In this document: positions 16,571-24,783 of the stretch, one piece after another
Numbering within the stretch: position 1 is the first letter of the stretch
Layout of the letters: each line of letters begins with the position of its first letter
DNA from: Micromonospora echinospora
Lineage (GTDB): Bacteria > Actinomycetota > Actinomycetes > Mycobacteriales > Micromonosporaceae
Direction of reading: 5' to 3'
DNA: 64,000 nt
Assembly (NCBI RefSeq): GCF_900091495.1
Contig: NZ_LT607413.1
Span: forward strand, 5,781,001-5,845,000
Notes under the pieces: generated by a model
Told to the model about the DNA's origin: nothing
What the model saw: only the letters and a program-made list of their open reading frames with translations
The model's database searches: none
Position numbers and translations under genes: made by a program

Positions 16571-16616
16571 TTGACAAACTTTGTTTCCAGTTGCAGCCTG
16601 TGAGAGCGCTCTCTCA
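16571..16616 (+). promoter_or_regulatory. Promoter region and LacI-type palindrome of GH64 gene
   Basis: A consensus -35 TTGACA (16571-16576) is followed by the palindrome GAGAGCGCTCTC (16602-16613) within TGAGAGCGCTCTCTCA. The GAGCGCTC core is that of CebR/CelR-type LacI repressors controlling cellulase and glucanase genes in actinomycetes, so induction by a beta-glucan oligosaccharide is likely. The -10 is weak. The site lies 29 bases upstream of the start codon. Confidence 0.65.
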
Positions 16617-16644
16617 ACTGTTCCCCCACGCCTGAGGTGGTCCT

Positions 16645-18234
16645 ATGAGCGTTCGACGACACCTGTTCGCCATCGTCTCCGCCCTCCTCGTCACCGTGGC
16701 GGCGACCGTCCACGCGACGCCCGCGCGTGCGGTCGGGCCAGCCCTGCTACCCGTCACGATCACCAACAACACCGGCCGTGGCGAGGCGGTGCACCTGTAC
16801 GTCATCGGTACCCAGCTCTCCAGCGGCCGGCTCGGCTACGTGACCGCGGGCGGCTCGTTCGTGCCGTGGACCGGCGGTCAGATCCCGCCGTCACCCGCGC
16901 CCGACGCCTCCATCCCGGGCCCCGGCAACGGAGGCCGCACCACCATCCAGTTCCCCCGGGGCTTCTCCGGACGGGTCTACTTCTCCTTCGGCGAGAAGCT
17001 GAAGTTCTTCCTCACCCCGGACGGCCTGGTGCAACCCGCGCCCTGGGCGGCCGGCGACCCGAACCGGAACATCCTGTTCGACTGGAGCGAGTTCACCTAC
17101 AACGACGCCGGACTCTGGCTGAACAGCTCCCAGGTGGACATGTTCGCCGTGCCGCACGCGGTCACCGTCACCGGCGCCAACGGGGTCACCAAGCGGACCG
17201 GGGACGTCGTCACCAACGGCCGCGCCAACATCATCAACGGGATCCGGGCGCAGGCCGGCTGGGGGAACTCGGTGTACACCCGGTCGGACGGCACGGTGCT
17301 GCGGGTCCTGGCCCCGGGCAAGGCCGCCGGCGCGGGCCTGTTCAGCCCCACCTACCTCGACCCGTACATCGCCTCGGCGTGGAACGCGTACACCACGAAG
17401 ACGTTGACCGTGGTGCCCTTCGCCGACCAGCCCGGCATCCGCTACTTCGGCCGGACCTCCGGCAGCACGATGACCTTCACCAACGGGTCCGGGCAGGTGG
17501 TGGCGTCGTTCCAACGGCCCTCGTCGGCCAGCGTCTGGGGCTGCGACGGCCAACTGCACGCCCCCAACGACCAGGTCGTCGGCCCGATCGCCCGGACGCT
17601 CTGCGCCGCTCTCAACCGGGGCACCCTCGGCACCATCGACACGCAGCCCAGCCTCAACCCGGCCGAGTTCTACCGCAGCAACCCCACCAACCAGTACGCC
17701 CGGTTGATCCACGCCAACATGGTCGACGGCAAGGCGTACGCGTTCGCCTTCGACGACGTCGGGGCTTTCGAGTCGCTGGTGCACGACGGCGACCCGCGCG
17801 CCGCCGGTGTGGTGCTCAGCCCGTTCAGCGGGGGAGGCGCCCCGGCGCCGACCGGCGTGCCGGTGCTGAGCAACTGGAACAACAAGTGCATCGACGTGCC
17901 GAGCTCGAACTTCGCCGACCGTGTGCCGCTCCAGATGTGGACCTGCAACGGCACCAACGCCCAGAAGTGGACCTTCTCCGGCAACGCGGTGCGGAGCCAG
18001 AACAACAAGTGCATGGACGTCGACGGCGGCGCGACCGGCAACGGCGCGGTCGTCCAGCTCTACGCCTGCAACGGCACCGGCGCACAGCAGTTCACCCTCA
18101 CCGCCGCCGGTGACCTGCTCAACCTGGCCAGCAACCGGTGCGTGGACATCAAGGACTGGAACAGCGGCGACGGCGCCCGGTTGCAGCTCTGGGACTGCGC
18201 CGGCAGCGCCAACCAGAAGTTCCGCACCGGCTGA
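16645..18234 (+). CDS. Secreted GH64 beta-1,3-glucanase with ricin-type lectin
   Basis: A 529-residue secreted enzyme. Signal peptide 1-29 (ATPARA/V). The GH64 domain (about 30-390) is of the laminaripentaose-producing type. Glu149 in FDWSEFTY and Asp165 in SSQVDMF have the 16-residue spacing of the catalytic acid/base pair known in the Streptomyces matensis enzyme. A C-terminal ricin-B lectin (NWNNKCIDVPSSNF, CMDVDGG, CVDIKDWNSGDG with QKW/QQF/QKF triads, about 405-529) would bind beta-glucan or fungal wall. It acts outside the cell on beta-1,3-glucan. Strong ribosome site GAGGTGG. The palindromic operator upstream suggests sugar-responsive control. Its lectin is close to that of the protease 90 bp downstream. 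Confidence 0.93.
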   Translation: MSVRRHLFAIVSALLVTVAATVHATPARAVGPALLPVTITNNTGRGEAVHLYVIGTQLSSGRLGYVTAGGSFVPWTGGQIPPSPAPDASIPGPGNGGRTTIQFPRGFSGRVYFSFGEKLKFFLTPDGLVQPAPWAAGDPNRNILFDWSEFTYNDAGLWLNSSQVDMFAVPHAVTVTGANGVTKRTGDVVTNGRANIINGIRAQAGWGNSVYTRSDGTVLRVLAPGKAAGAGLFSPTYLDPYIASAWNAYTTKTLTVVPFADQPGIRYFGRTSGSTMTFTNGSGQVVASFQRPSSASVWGCDGQLHAPNDQVVGPIARTLCAALNRGTLGTIDTQPSLNPAEFYRSNPTNQYARLIHANMVDGKAYAFAFDDVGAFESLVHDGDPRAAGVVLSPFSGGGAPAPTGVPVLSNWNNKCIDVPSSNFADRVPLQMWTCNGTNAQKWTFSGNAVRSQNNKCMDVDGGATGNGAVVQLYACNGTGAQQFTLTAAGDLLNLASNRCVDIKDWNSGDGARLQLWDCAGSANQKFRTG

Positions 18235-18323
18235 GTCGCCGCCGGTTCGGCCAGCCCCTCCACCCGGCGGCGGGGCCGCCCCGCCGCCGGGCAGCACCAG
18301 ATCCCCCGTAGGAAAGGACACCG

Positions 18324-19880
18324 ATGAAGTCGTTCCTCGCCCTGCTCGCCACCGGTGTGGCGGTCGTCGGGCTGACCGTGCCCGCCACTGCCGCGCCCCC
18401 GCCCGACCCGGACGCGACCGACCGGACCGGCGCGGCCCGTGTCGACACTCCCGACCTGCCCGCCGGCATGGCCGAGGCGATGCGCCGGGACCTCGGCCTG
18501 ACCGACCGGCAGCTCGCCGACCGGTTGCGGGTCGAGGCCGCCGCCGCCGTGGTCGACAAGCGACTGCGCACCGGGCTGGGCGCACGGTACGCCGGGTCCT
18601 GGCTGACCGCCGGGGACCGGCTCACGGTGGCGGTCACCGACGAGTCCGTCGCGGACGCCGTCCGGGCCGAGGGGGCCGAGCCCCGGCTCGTCTCCCGGAG
18701 CCTGGCCGCGCTCACCGCCGCCCAGAACGCCCTCGACGGGTACGCCGCCCGCCACCGCCCGGGCACCGCGGTACGGAGCTGGTACACCGACGTCGCCGAC
18801 AACAGCCTCGTGGTGACGGTCGCCCCCGGCGGCACCGCGTCGGCCCGGGACTTCGTGGCGCGCAGCGGGATCCCCGCCGCCCTCGTCCGCTACGTCGTGC
18901 AGGCGGAGGCACCCCGTCCGCTGTACGACATCCGGGGCGGCGACCAGTACGTGATCAACGGCAACACGCTCTGTTCGGTAGGCTTCGCCGTCGCGGGTGG
19001 CTTCGTGACCGCCGGCCACTGCGGAGGCACCGGGAGCCCCACCCTCGGCTACAACAACGTCTCCCAGGGCACCTTCGCCGGGTCGTCGTTCCCGGGCAAC
19101 GACTACGGCTGGGTGCGGACCAACGGCAACTGGACGCCCCGCCCGTGGGTCAACAACTATGCCGGTGGCAACGTTTCGGTCGCCGGCTCCACCGAGGCCG
19201 TGATCGGCAGCGGGGTGTGCCGGTCCGGCCGGACGACCCATTGGCGCTGCGGCACGCTCCTCGGCCGCAACGAGACGGTGAACTACCCGCAGGGCGCGGT
19301 GTCGGGTCTGCACCGCAGCAACGCCTGCGCCGAGGGCGGCGACTCCGGCGGCGCGTGGCTCGCCGGCAACCAGGCGCAGGGCGTCACCTCCGGCGGTTCC
19401 GGCAACTGCACGAGCGGCGGGACGACGTGGTTCCAGCCGGTCAACGAGATCCTCGGTGTCTACGGGCTGTCGCTGGTCACCACCGGCGGTGGGGGACCGG
19501 GCACCCGGATCATCAGCAACTGGAACAACAAGTGCATCGACGTGCCGAGCTCCAACTTCTCCGACGGCGTACCGCTGCAGACCTGGACCTGCAACGGCAC
19601 GTCCGCGCAGAGCTGGACCTTCACCGGTGGCACGTTGCGCACCCAGAACAACAAGTGCATGGACGTCGCCTGGGGCTCCCGCGAGAACGGCGCGGTCATC
19701 CAGATCGCCAACTGCAGCGGCAACCCGGCCCAGCAGTTCGTCCTCTCCGCCGCCGGTGACCTGGTGAACCCGCAGGCCAACAAGTGCGTGGACATGAAGG
19801 ACTGGGTCAGCGGCGACGGCGGCCGGTTGCAGTTGTGGGACTGCGCCGGCACCGCCAACCAGAAGTGGCGCACCGGCTGA
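18324..19880 (+). CDS. Secreted S1 protease (streptogrisin-like) with ricin-type lectin
   Basis: A 518-residue secreted serine protease. Signal peptide 1-24, then a propeptide of about 170 residues typical of alpha-lytic/streptogrisin proteases (MAEAMRRDLGLTDRQLADRL, SWYTDVADNSLVVTV). The mature chymotrypsin-fold domain has His232 in TAGHC, Asp260 in GNDYGW and Ser341 in EGGDSGGAW, with paired cysteines. A ricin-B lectin (about 395-518) nearly repeats the one on the preceding GH64 enzyme (shared NWNNKCIDVPSSNF, QNNKCMDV, NKCVDMKDW). Linked to the glucanase by 90 bp, it probably forms a fungal-wall-degrading pair in which the lectin targets the same glucan. It should self-process by removing the propeptide. 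Confidence 0.93.
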   Translation: MKSFLALLATGVAVVGLTVPATAAPPPDPDATDRTGAARVDTPDLPAGMAEAMRRDLGLTDRQLADRLRVEAAAAVVDKRLRTGLGARYAGSWLTAGDRLTVAVTDESVADAVRAEGAEPRLVSRSLAALTAAQNALDGYAARHRPGTAVRSWYTDVADNSLVVTVAPGGTASARDFVARSGIPAALVRYVVQAEAPRPLYDIRGGDQYVINGNTLCSVGFAVAGGFVTAGHCGGTGSPTLGYNNVSQGTFAGSSFPGNDYGWVRTNGNWTPRPWVNNYAGGNVSVAGSTEAVIGSGVCRSGRTTHWRCGTLLGRNETVNYPQGAVSGLHRSNACAEGGDSGGAWLAGNQAQGVTSGGSGNCTSGGTTWFQPVNEILGVYGLSLVTTGGGGPGTRIISNWNNKCIDVPSSNFSDGVPLQTWTCNGTSAQSWTFTGGTLRTQNNKCMDVAWGSRENGAVIQIANCSGNPAQQFVLSAAGDLVNPQANKCVDMKDWVSGDGGRLQLWDCAGTANQKWRTG

Positions 19881-19915
19881 GGCTGCCCCCTGCCCCACCC
19901 CGCCGGCCGCTTGCC

Positions 19916-19943
19916 GGCCGGACCGGTCACCCCCGGTCCGGCC
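19916..19943 (+). terminator. Hairpin terminator after S1 protease
   Basis: Perfect 11 bp arms GGCCGGACCGG / CCGGTCCGGCC with a six-base loop, 35 bases after the protease stop. Confidence 0.6.
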
Positions 19944-19953
19944 GGCATCGCCC

Positions 19954-20030
19954 CGTCGATCATGGAGTTCGGGCACCAACCGGACCGCTACAAAGGCCGC
20001 AGACCGCGCGCCACAACTCCATGATCGACG
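19954..20030. repeat. Inverted repeat with 16 bp perfect arms
   Basis: CGTCGATCATGGAGTT (19954-19969) and AACTCCATGATCGACG (20015-20030) are perfect reverse complements, separated by 45 bases. The right arm abuts the stop codon of the VOC gene. It could be a bidirectional terminator or a REP/MITE-like dispersed element; its AT-containing arms differ from the GC-only hairpins nearby. Confidence 0.75.
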
Positions 20031-20774
20031 CTAGGACAGCCACTCGTGCAGTCGCGTCACGTTGGCGACCTCGCTCTCCACCCGCCGCCGGTCGGCGTCG
20101 GTCAACTCGACCGCCCGTAGCTGGGCGATCCACTCCTCGGCCCGGTCGGGCTCGTCGAGGGCGACCGCCAGTTCGGCCAGGGTCGCCAGGGCCAGGGCGC
20201 GTTCGACCGGTGTCGCCGTGTCGCCGTGCCGGCGCAGCGCCGAGGTGAGCGCCCGCGCCGCCGCCCGGTCGTCGTTCTTGAACTCCCGGAGGATCCGGGC
20301 GTTGTCGAGCGCCCGGGCGATGCCCTTCAGCGTCTTCGACCCGCCGTACTCCAACTCCTTCTCCTCGTCCCGCCGGATGAAGATGATCGAGTTGCCGGAC
20401 GGGTCCACGACGGTGAACCGGCTCGCGCCGGGCCGGTGGCGGGTGATGCGGGGGAGACCCCGGGCCGGCACCCTGCCGTACGCGGCGCGCAGGCCGGCGG
20501 TGAACGCGGCGTGGTACGGCGCGACGTCGTCCACCATCACCAGGCACCCCCCGCTGGTCTCCCGGCTCGGGTCCAGTCCCGCCGGCGCGCCGCCGAAGTG
20601 CAGCTCGAAGCCGCTCCAGGCGAAGGCGAGGTAGAGGTAGGGGCGGGTCTGCCGGTAGGTGACCCGGAAACCGAGCGCCTGGTAGAAGGCGAGTGTCTCC
20701 TCGGCGGACACGCAGGGCAGCAGCGGCACGGTGGTCTCGTTCGGACGTACCTCGGGATCGGTCACGCCGGCCAT
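20031..20774 (-). CDS. VOC (glyoxalase/bleomycin-resistance fold) protein
   Basis: A 247-residue protein with an N-terminal vicinal-oxygen-chelate domain (TTVPLLPCVSAEETLAFYQALGF, FELHFGGAP, HRPGASRFTVVDPSGNSIIFIRRDEE, about residues 14-135). A helical C-terminal extension follows (ARALDNARILREFKNDDRAA to VTRLHEWLS) that is TPR-like and not part of the standard fold. VOC proteins bind metal or drugs (glyoxalase, dioxygenase, antibiotic binding); the exact role is unclear. ATG at 20774, or GTG three codons later. It stands alone. Confidence 0.8.
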   Translation of the reverse strand: MAGVTDPEVRPNETTVPLLPCVSAEETLAFYQALGFRVTYRQTRPYLYLAFAWSGFELHFGGAPAGLDPSRETSGGCLVMVDDVAPYHAAFTAGLRAAYGRVPARGLPRITRHRPGASRFTVVDPSGNSIIFIRRDEEKELEYGGSKTLKGIARALDNARILREFKNDDRAAARALTSALRRHGDTATPVERALALATLAELAVALDEPDRAEEWIAQLRAVELTDADRRRVESEVANVTRLHEWLS

Positions 20775-20820
20775 TGTGCCGAAGGGAGAGGCCCGGCCGC
20801 CTATGGCAGATCCGCTGCGG

Positions 20821-21504
20821 TCAGTCCGGCCGCAGCTCGGGGTACTGCGTCCGATCCCAGTGGTTCATCGCGTGGATCCACTTGAGCCCGGCGCCTTCAC
20901 AGATCGGGCAGAGCCGCCTGGTGAAGCAGAGGTTGCACCGCTGTCGGCGTCGGTCGTCGTTCAGCGTGAAGCCGCGTCCCAGGCAGCCGGGGCACCAGCC
21001 GAGGCCGTCGCACTCGTAGCAGAGGAGCGCCCCGGCGGGCAGGGACTCGGTGGTGACGACCGGCTCGGGCGGGACGAACGCGACCGGCTCGTGGAGCAGG
21101 ACGTGCGGGGTCTCGCCACCGATGCCGTAGCCGTCACCGTACTGGCTGACGCCCTGTTCCTGGTGGACGGCGTACAGGGTGATCACGAATCCGTCGCGGC
21201 GGGCGACGGCACGGATCTCGGCCGGGCTGGTGTCGTTCTCCACGCTCCAGCCGCGTGCGGTGAGCAGGTCACCGCCGTACCGGACGGCGTGCGTGGCGGA
21301 CGGTTGCTCCCTCGCGACCAGGCGCAGGGTGGCTTTGTAGGCGTGCCGCAGCGGCTCCCGCCAGTCGAGGATGGCCGGTTCCGGCAGCATGGTGATGTCG
21401 GGGTGCTGGCCCGGTTCGAGGTCTTTGGCCAGGGACAGCATACGGTCGCGGAGGAAGCGGGCGGCGTTCTCCAACTCCTCGCGCGTCCCGGGGATCTCGG
21501 GCAT
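20821..21504 (-). CDS. Double CxxC zinc-finger protein, unknown function
   Basis: A 227-residue protein starting MPEIPGTREELENAARFLRD. The N-terminal two thirds have no signature I know (WSVENDTSPAEIRAVARRDG suggests a small alpha/beta fold). The C-terminus carries two CxxC-x5-CxxC sets: Cys162/165/171/174 (CYECDGLGWCPGCLGRGF) and Cys190/193/199/202 (CNLCFTRRLCPICEGAG). These resemble DnaJ-type CxxCxGxG zinc centres, implying two zinc sites and a protein- or RNA-contact role. The start at 21504 is preferred over 21582 because the upstream residues look non-coding. No operon partner. Confidence 0.65.
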   Translation of the reverse strand: MPEIPGTREELENAARFLRDRMLSLAKDLEPGQHPDITMLPEPAILDWREPLRHAYKATLRLVAREQPSATHAVRYGGDLLTARGWSVENDTSPAEIRAVARRDGFVITLYAVHQEQGVSQYGDGYGIGGETPHVLLHEPVAFVPPEPVVTTESLPAGALLCYECDGLGWCPGCLGRGFTLNDDRRRQRCNLCFTRRLCPICEGAGLKWIHAMNHWDRTQYPELRPD

Positions 21505-21771
21505 GTCCGCCGCCTTCCGCCGCCACACGACCGGGAGTGCGCGCCATCCGGCGCTCCCTGCGTCCGAGGATAGTCCCGTCATCGACCGACATCGTGGTTC
21601 GGACGCGGGTGAGAAGGCCCACGAGGGCGGCGGCCCGGTTCACGGTCACGCACGGTTGCCGGCGGGCAGGCGGACGTGGGTGACGAACCGGGCCGCGCCT
21701 GAGCCGCCCGAACGGCGCTGACTGGCCGTTCGGACGGCTCACCGGCTCCGACGGTCGTCGGGATCGGCAGA

Positions 21772-22563
21772 TCAGTCGAGGGTGGAGACCCCGCCGGTCG
21801 TCGGCGTGGACATCCGGCCGTTCTCCTTCGTGCGGATGTAGAAGCGGTAGAAGGTGTTCGAGACGAGCCCGGAGATGGTGTGGCTGTACCACCCGGTTCC
21901 CGGGTTGGGGCCGACGTGCACGGTGCGCGACTCGGGGGTGAGCACCCAGTGCCCATCGTCGTTCATCCGGCGGGCCATCCAGTCGTAGGTGATCTGGTAA
22001 CCCTCCTCGGCGGTGGAGAGGTCGGTGAAGCCCACGACGATCGCGTCCTGCCCGTTGGTGACGACGGGCGTGAGACTCAGGTTGGCGGGCGGGGTCGGCT
22101 CCACCGTGTACGTCAGGTAGTTCAGGAGGCTCGAGTACGGCGCCTCCGGCTGGGTGCCGTCGGGCACGTTGACCAGAGTGATCAACACCTGGTGGGTGCC
22201 GACGCTCGACGGCGCGGGCACGGTGATGTCGAAGCCGACGTTGGCGCCCTGCCCGGCGTGCCACAGCCCGGCGGGGTACGCGCCGACGAACGGCCCGTCC
22301 ACGTTGACCCAGATCGTCACCGGTCCACCGTTGACGTCCCGGGCCCACCCCCGGACGTGGAAGGTGCCGTTGGCGAAGCCGTACGACTCGACCCGGCCGG
22401 TGGGCGACTTGTCGCTGCCCTCCGGCGGCGGTGGGTCCTCGATCGGGTTGCAGATCGGCGGCGGCACGGGGACATCGCAGTCGGGCGCGGCGGAGGCGGG
22501 AGCGGCGACGGCGACCGTGGCCGCGAACACCGCCCCGGCGAGGGCCGTGAGGAAACGTCTCAT
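21772..22563 (-). CDS. Secreted Fn3-like protein
   Basis: A 263-residue secreted protein. Signal peptide 1-26 (ASAA/PDC). The mature protein holds a beta-sandwich region (VESYGFANGTFHVRGWARDVNGGPVTIWVNVDG, about 55-150) and a C-terminal fibronectin-III-like domain (ANLSLTPVVTNGQDAIVVGF, STAEEGYQITYDW, YSHTISGLVSNTFYRFYIRTKENG, about 160-258). Probably an extracellular binding protein. Three heptamer direct repeats typical of SARP sites lie 22-51 bases upstream of its ATG, and a SARP gene is divergent, so the regulator may control this gene. Confidence 0.75.
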   Translation of the reverse strand: MRRFLTALAGAVFAATVAVAAPASAAPDCDVPVPPPICNPIEDPPPPEGSDKSPTGRVESYGFANGTFHVRGWARDVNGGPVTIWVNVDGPFVGAYPAGLWHAGQGANVGFDITVPAPSSVGTHQVLITLVNVPDGTQPEAPYSSLLNYLTYTVEPTPPANLSLTPVVTNGQDAIVVGFTDLSTAEEGYQITYDWMARRMNDDGHWVLTPESRTVHVGPNPGTGWYSHTISGLVSNTFYRFYIRTKENGRMSTPTTGGVSTLD

Positions 22564-22584
22564 GTGGGCAGCGAATCGGCCCGG

Positions 22585-22614
22585 TCTGGGATCCGTCTGG
22601 GAAACCGTCGGGAC
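22585..22614. promoter_or_regulatory. SARP-type direct repeats
   Basis: TCTGGGA (22585-22591), TCTGGGA (22596-22602) and TCGGGAC (22608-22614) recur with 11 and 12 bp periodicity. SARP/AfsR regulators bind heptameric direct repeats spaced by about one helical turn, and a SARP gene starts 113 bases away. Confidence 0.55.
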
Positions 22615-22726
22615 AGTCGGCTACCCGACTGGCCGACGCCCCAACCTTCCCGACGACCGACGGCGTCTCCTGTGATCGACAGGGAGCCGTCGTGATCCGA
22701 TGCGCCGGCACCGGTGGCGGAGGAGG

Positions 22727-23635
22727 ATGACGGTGGGGGCGGAGAGCAGACCGGTGACCGGTACGGAGACCGACGTCGACCTGCGGGTGCTCGGTCCGGT
22801 CGAGGCCGTGCGCGCCGGGCGGCCGGTGGCGCTCGGTGGCCGCCGGCAGCGGATGGTGCTGGCGGCGCTGCTGGTCGCCCAGGGGCGGATGCTGCCGGTG
22901 GACCGGTTGCGGGAGCTGGTGTGGGGTGACGGCGACCGGGTCGCCAGCCGCGCCACGCTCTACGGGTACGTCGCCGGCCTGCGGCGGGTGCTGGAGCCGG
23001 AGCACGCGGCCCGCCGGGGTGACGTGCTCGTCCACGCGGGGACCGGCTACGCGCTCCGACTGCGCCCGGGCCGGGTCGACGCGGAACGGTTCACGGCGCT
23101 GGTGGAGACCGGTGGGGTGCTGCTCGACCGGGGCCGACCCGTCGAGGCGGCCACCACCCTCGACACCGCGCTGGCCCTCTGGCGGGGCCCGGCCTTCGCC
23201 GATCTCGGCGACGTGCCCTTCGTCCTGCCGGCGGTGACCCGGCTGGCGGCGGCCCGCGCCGCCGCCGTGGAGCTGCGGTTGACGGCGCTGCTCCAGGCGG
23301 GACGGCACGCCGTCCTGGTCGGTGAGCTGGAGGCGCTGGTCATCGAGGAGCCCCTGCGCGAGCGGGGGTGGGAGCTGCTGGCCACCGCGCTCTACCGGGC
23401 CGGCCGACAGGGGGACGCGCTCGCCGTGCTCCGGCGTGCCCGCCGCACCCTGGCCGAGCAGCTCGGCGCGGACCCGGGTCCGGCCCTGCGGCGGATCGAG
23501 GTCGCGATCCTCCACCACGACGTGACGCTCGCCCCGGCCGCCGTGTCGGTGTCCGCTCGGCAGCGACCCCATCGTCCGCTGGCCGGACGGGTCCTCCGGG
23601 TCCGTCGGTACGCGCCGGGGCGACCGTCCCCGTGA
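22727..23635 (+). CDS. SARP/AfsR-family transcriptional activator
   Basis: A 302-residue regulator with the SARP architecture. An OmpR-like winged helix (VDLRVLGPVEAVRAGRPVAL to GDVLVHAGTGYALRL, about 15-110) is followed by the bacterial transcriptional activation domain BTAD (VDAERFTALVETGGVLLDRG to LGADPGPALRRIEVAILHHD, about 112-265). It lacks the NB-ARC and TPR parts of AfsR, so it is the small type that usually activates local secondary-metabolite or secreted-protein genes. The ATG at 22727 directly follows GGAGGAGG. The only obvious local target is the divergent Fn3-like protein; no biosynthetic genes are adjacent. Confidence 0.9.
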   Translation: MTVGAESRPVTGTETDVDLRVLGPVEAVRAGRPVALGGRRQRMVLAALLVAQGRMLPVDRLRELVWGDGDRVASRATLYGYVAGLRRVLEPEHAARRGDVLVHAGTGYALRLRPGRVDAERFTALVETGGVLLDRGRPVEAATTLDTALALWRGPAFADLGDVPFVLPAVTRLAAARAAAVELRLTALLQAGRHAVLVGELEALVIEEPLRERGWELLATALYRAGRQGDALAVLRRARRTLAEQLGADPGPALRRIEVAILHHDVTLAPAAVSVSARQRPHRPLAGRVLRVRRYAPGRPSP

Positions 23636-23680
23636 CCGGTCCGGCGCGCGACGGGCCAGGCGCCGCACGGCGCACGTCGC

Positions 23681-23737
23681 GACGTCCCGGTCACACGGTG
23701 GGCCCTGTGACGTCCCGGCCGAACCGGTGGGCCCGGC
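23681..23737. repeat. Two-copy 28-29 bp tandem repeat
   Basis: Two imperfect units beginning GACGTCCCGG and containing GGTGGGCCC lie back to back between the SARP and DUF6585-like genes, with a partial third (CGCGTCCCGACGTC) after them. Meaning unknown; it may be a regulator-binding array. Confidence 0.5.
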
Positions 23738-23892
23738 CGCGTCCCGACGTCATGTCCTGAGTGGAACGGCCACGAGGTAGGTCGCGTAGAGTGCCCCATC
23801 GTCCAGCGACCGTTCCCGGGCAGCGCCGGGCGGCCGTCGGTCCCCACCCCGACCGGGTGGACCTGTCCGTCCGCGACCCCTCGGAGTTCCAG

Positions 23893-24564
23893 GTGAACGA
23901 CAACGGCGCACGACCCGGCGACCCGGCGGCCGTACCGGGCGGCGAGCAGGACCTGGGCAGCCCGGTCATGACGGCCGCGCCCCGCAAGAGCCTCTTCGGT
24001 CGACGGTGGCGGGGCGCCGAACTCCACCTGTTCACCGGCGGACTGCGGGTCACCGCTCCGGACGGGTTCGGACGGACCTACCGGTGGGAGTCGGTCCGGG
24101 TCCTCCAGAACCACACCCGGGTCAACGGAGGGCTGGTGGAGGCGGTCTACACCCTGATCGACGGCGACGGTACGGCGCTGAGCCTCGGGCCGGGGCACCA
24201 CGGTCTGCTCGGCCGCCACCTGCAACGTGTGGGGGTCACCTCGGTCACCCGGGGACCGGTCTTCGTCGACCCGATGCGGTGGGGCCCGGAGATCCAGCGC
24301 CGGGTGACCGCCGCCCAGTTGCCCGCCGCCCTGGCCCGGCTGAACGCGGGCGAACGGCTGACCTTCGGCGACGTCACCGTGGACCGCCACACCGTGTCGG
24401 TGAAGGAGAAGACCTGCCGCTGGGCCGACCTCCATGAGATCCGGCTGGTGCACGGGCAGGTGTACTTCGAGAAGGAAGCGGGTCGCCACGTGCTGCCGGC
24501 CGTCGTCAGCGCCGGCGTCCCGAACCTCTACGTGTTCCTCGGCCTGGCCGAACAGTTGCGGTGA
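23893..24564 (+). CDS. DUF6585-like protein
   Basis: A protein of about 223 residues. The core (ELHLFTGGLRVTAPDGFGRTYRWESVRVLQ, VEAVYTLIDGDGTALSLG, and the second half TFGDVTVDRHTVSVKEKTCRWADLHEIRLVHGQVYFEKE) contains two tandem PH-like beta units, each turning on a W-E/W-A-L signature, typical of the DUF6585 family. No signal peptide or membrane segment is visible. Function unknown. A GTG at 23893 (NDNGARPGDP) with CGGAG upstream is the likely start; an ATG at 23761 extends it with low-complexity residues. It is monocistronic and convergent with the next genes. Confidence 0.65.
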   Translation: MNDNGARPGDPAAVPGGEQDLGSPVMTAAPRKSLFGRRWRGAELHLFTGGLRVTAPDGFGRTYRWESVRVLQNHTRVNGGLVEAVYTLIDGDGTALSLGPGHHGLLGRHLQRVGVTSVTRGPVFVDPMRWGPEIQRRVTAAQLPAALARLNAGERLTFGDVTVDRHTVSVKEKTCRWADLHEIRLVHGQVYFEKEAGRHVLPAVVSAGVPNLYVFLGLAEQLR

Positions 24565-24783
24565 TCAGTCCGGCCCGACCTCCTCGGCGGCCTCGACCAG
24601 CCACCTGACCAGCGCCTCCATCGCGTCCAGCCGCCGTCGACGTCCGTCCGCGTCCGGGGCCTGACGTGCCCCGAGCAGCCGGCGCACCTCGGCGAGGTGC
24701 CGGGCTCCGTACAGGTGGCACGCCGCGCCGCCGTTCTCCGCGACCCGCCGGTGGGCCGGGCACGCCGGCCCACCGGGCCGCCG
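24565..24783 (-). other. Start-less coding-like frame following ABC gene stop
   Basis: Directly after the TAG of the ABC exporter, and in the same frame, 72 codons stay open to TGA. They have strong GC at third positions and sensible residues (CPAHRRVAENGGAACHLYGARHLAEVRRLL to LDAMEALVRWLVEAAEEVGPD). There is no ATG, GTG or TTG near its beginning. It may be a decayed gene that lost its start, or a C-terminal extension reached by stop-codon readthrough. I recognise no family. Confidence 0.45.

Noticed and set aside
16210..16635. Possible 141-residue ORF after the XRE regulator
   Set aside because: No ribosome site; it runs through a hairpin terminator and the glucanase promoter, with frame-random composition after the first 20 residues.
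18060..19979. 639-codon antisense frame opposite the S1 protease
   Set aside because: Opposes a gene with clear signal peptide, triad and lectin; no family features.
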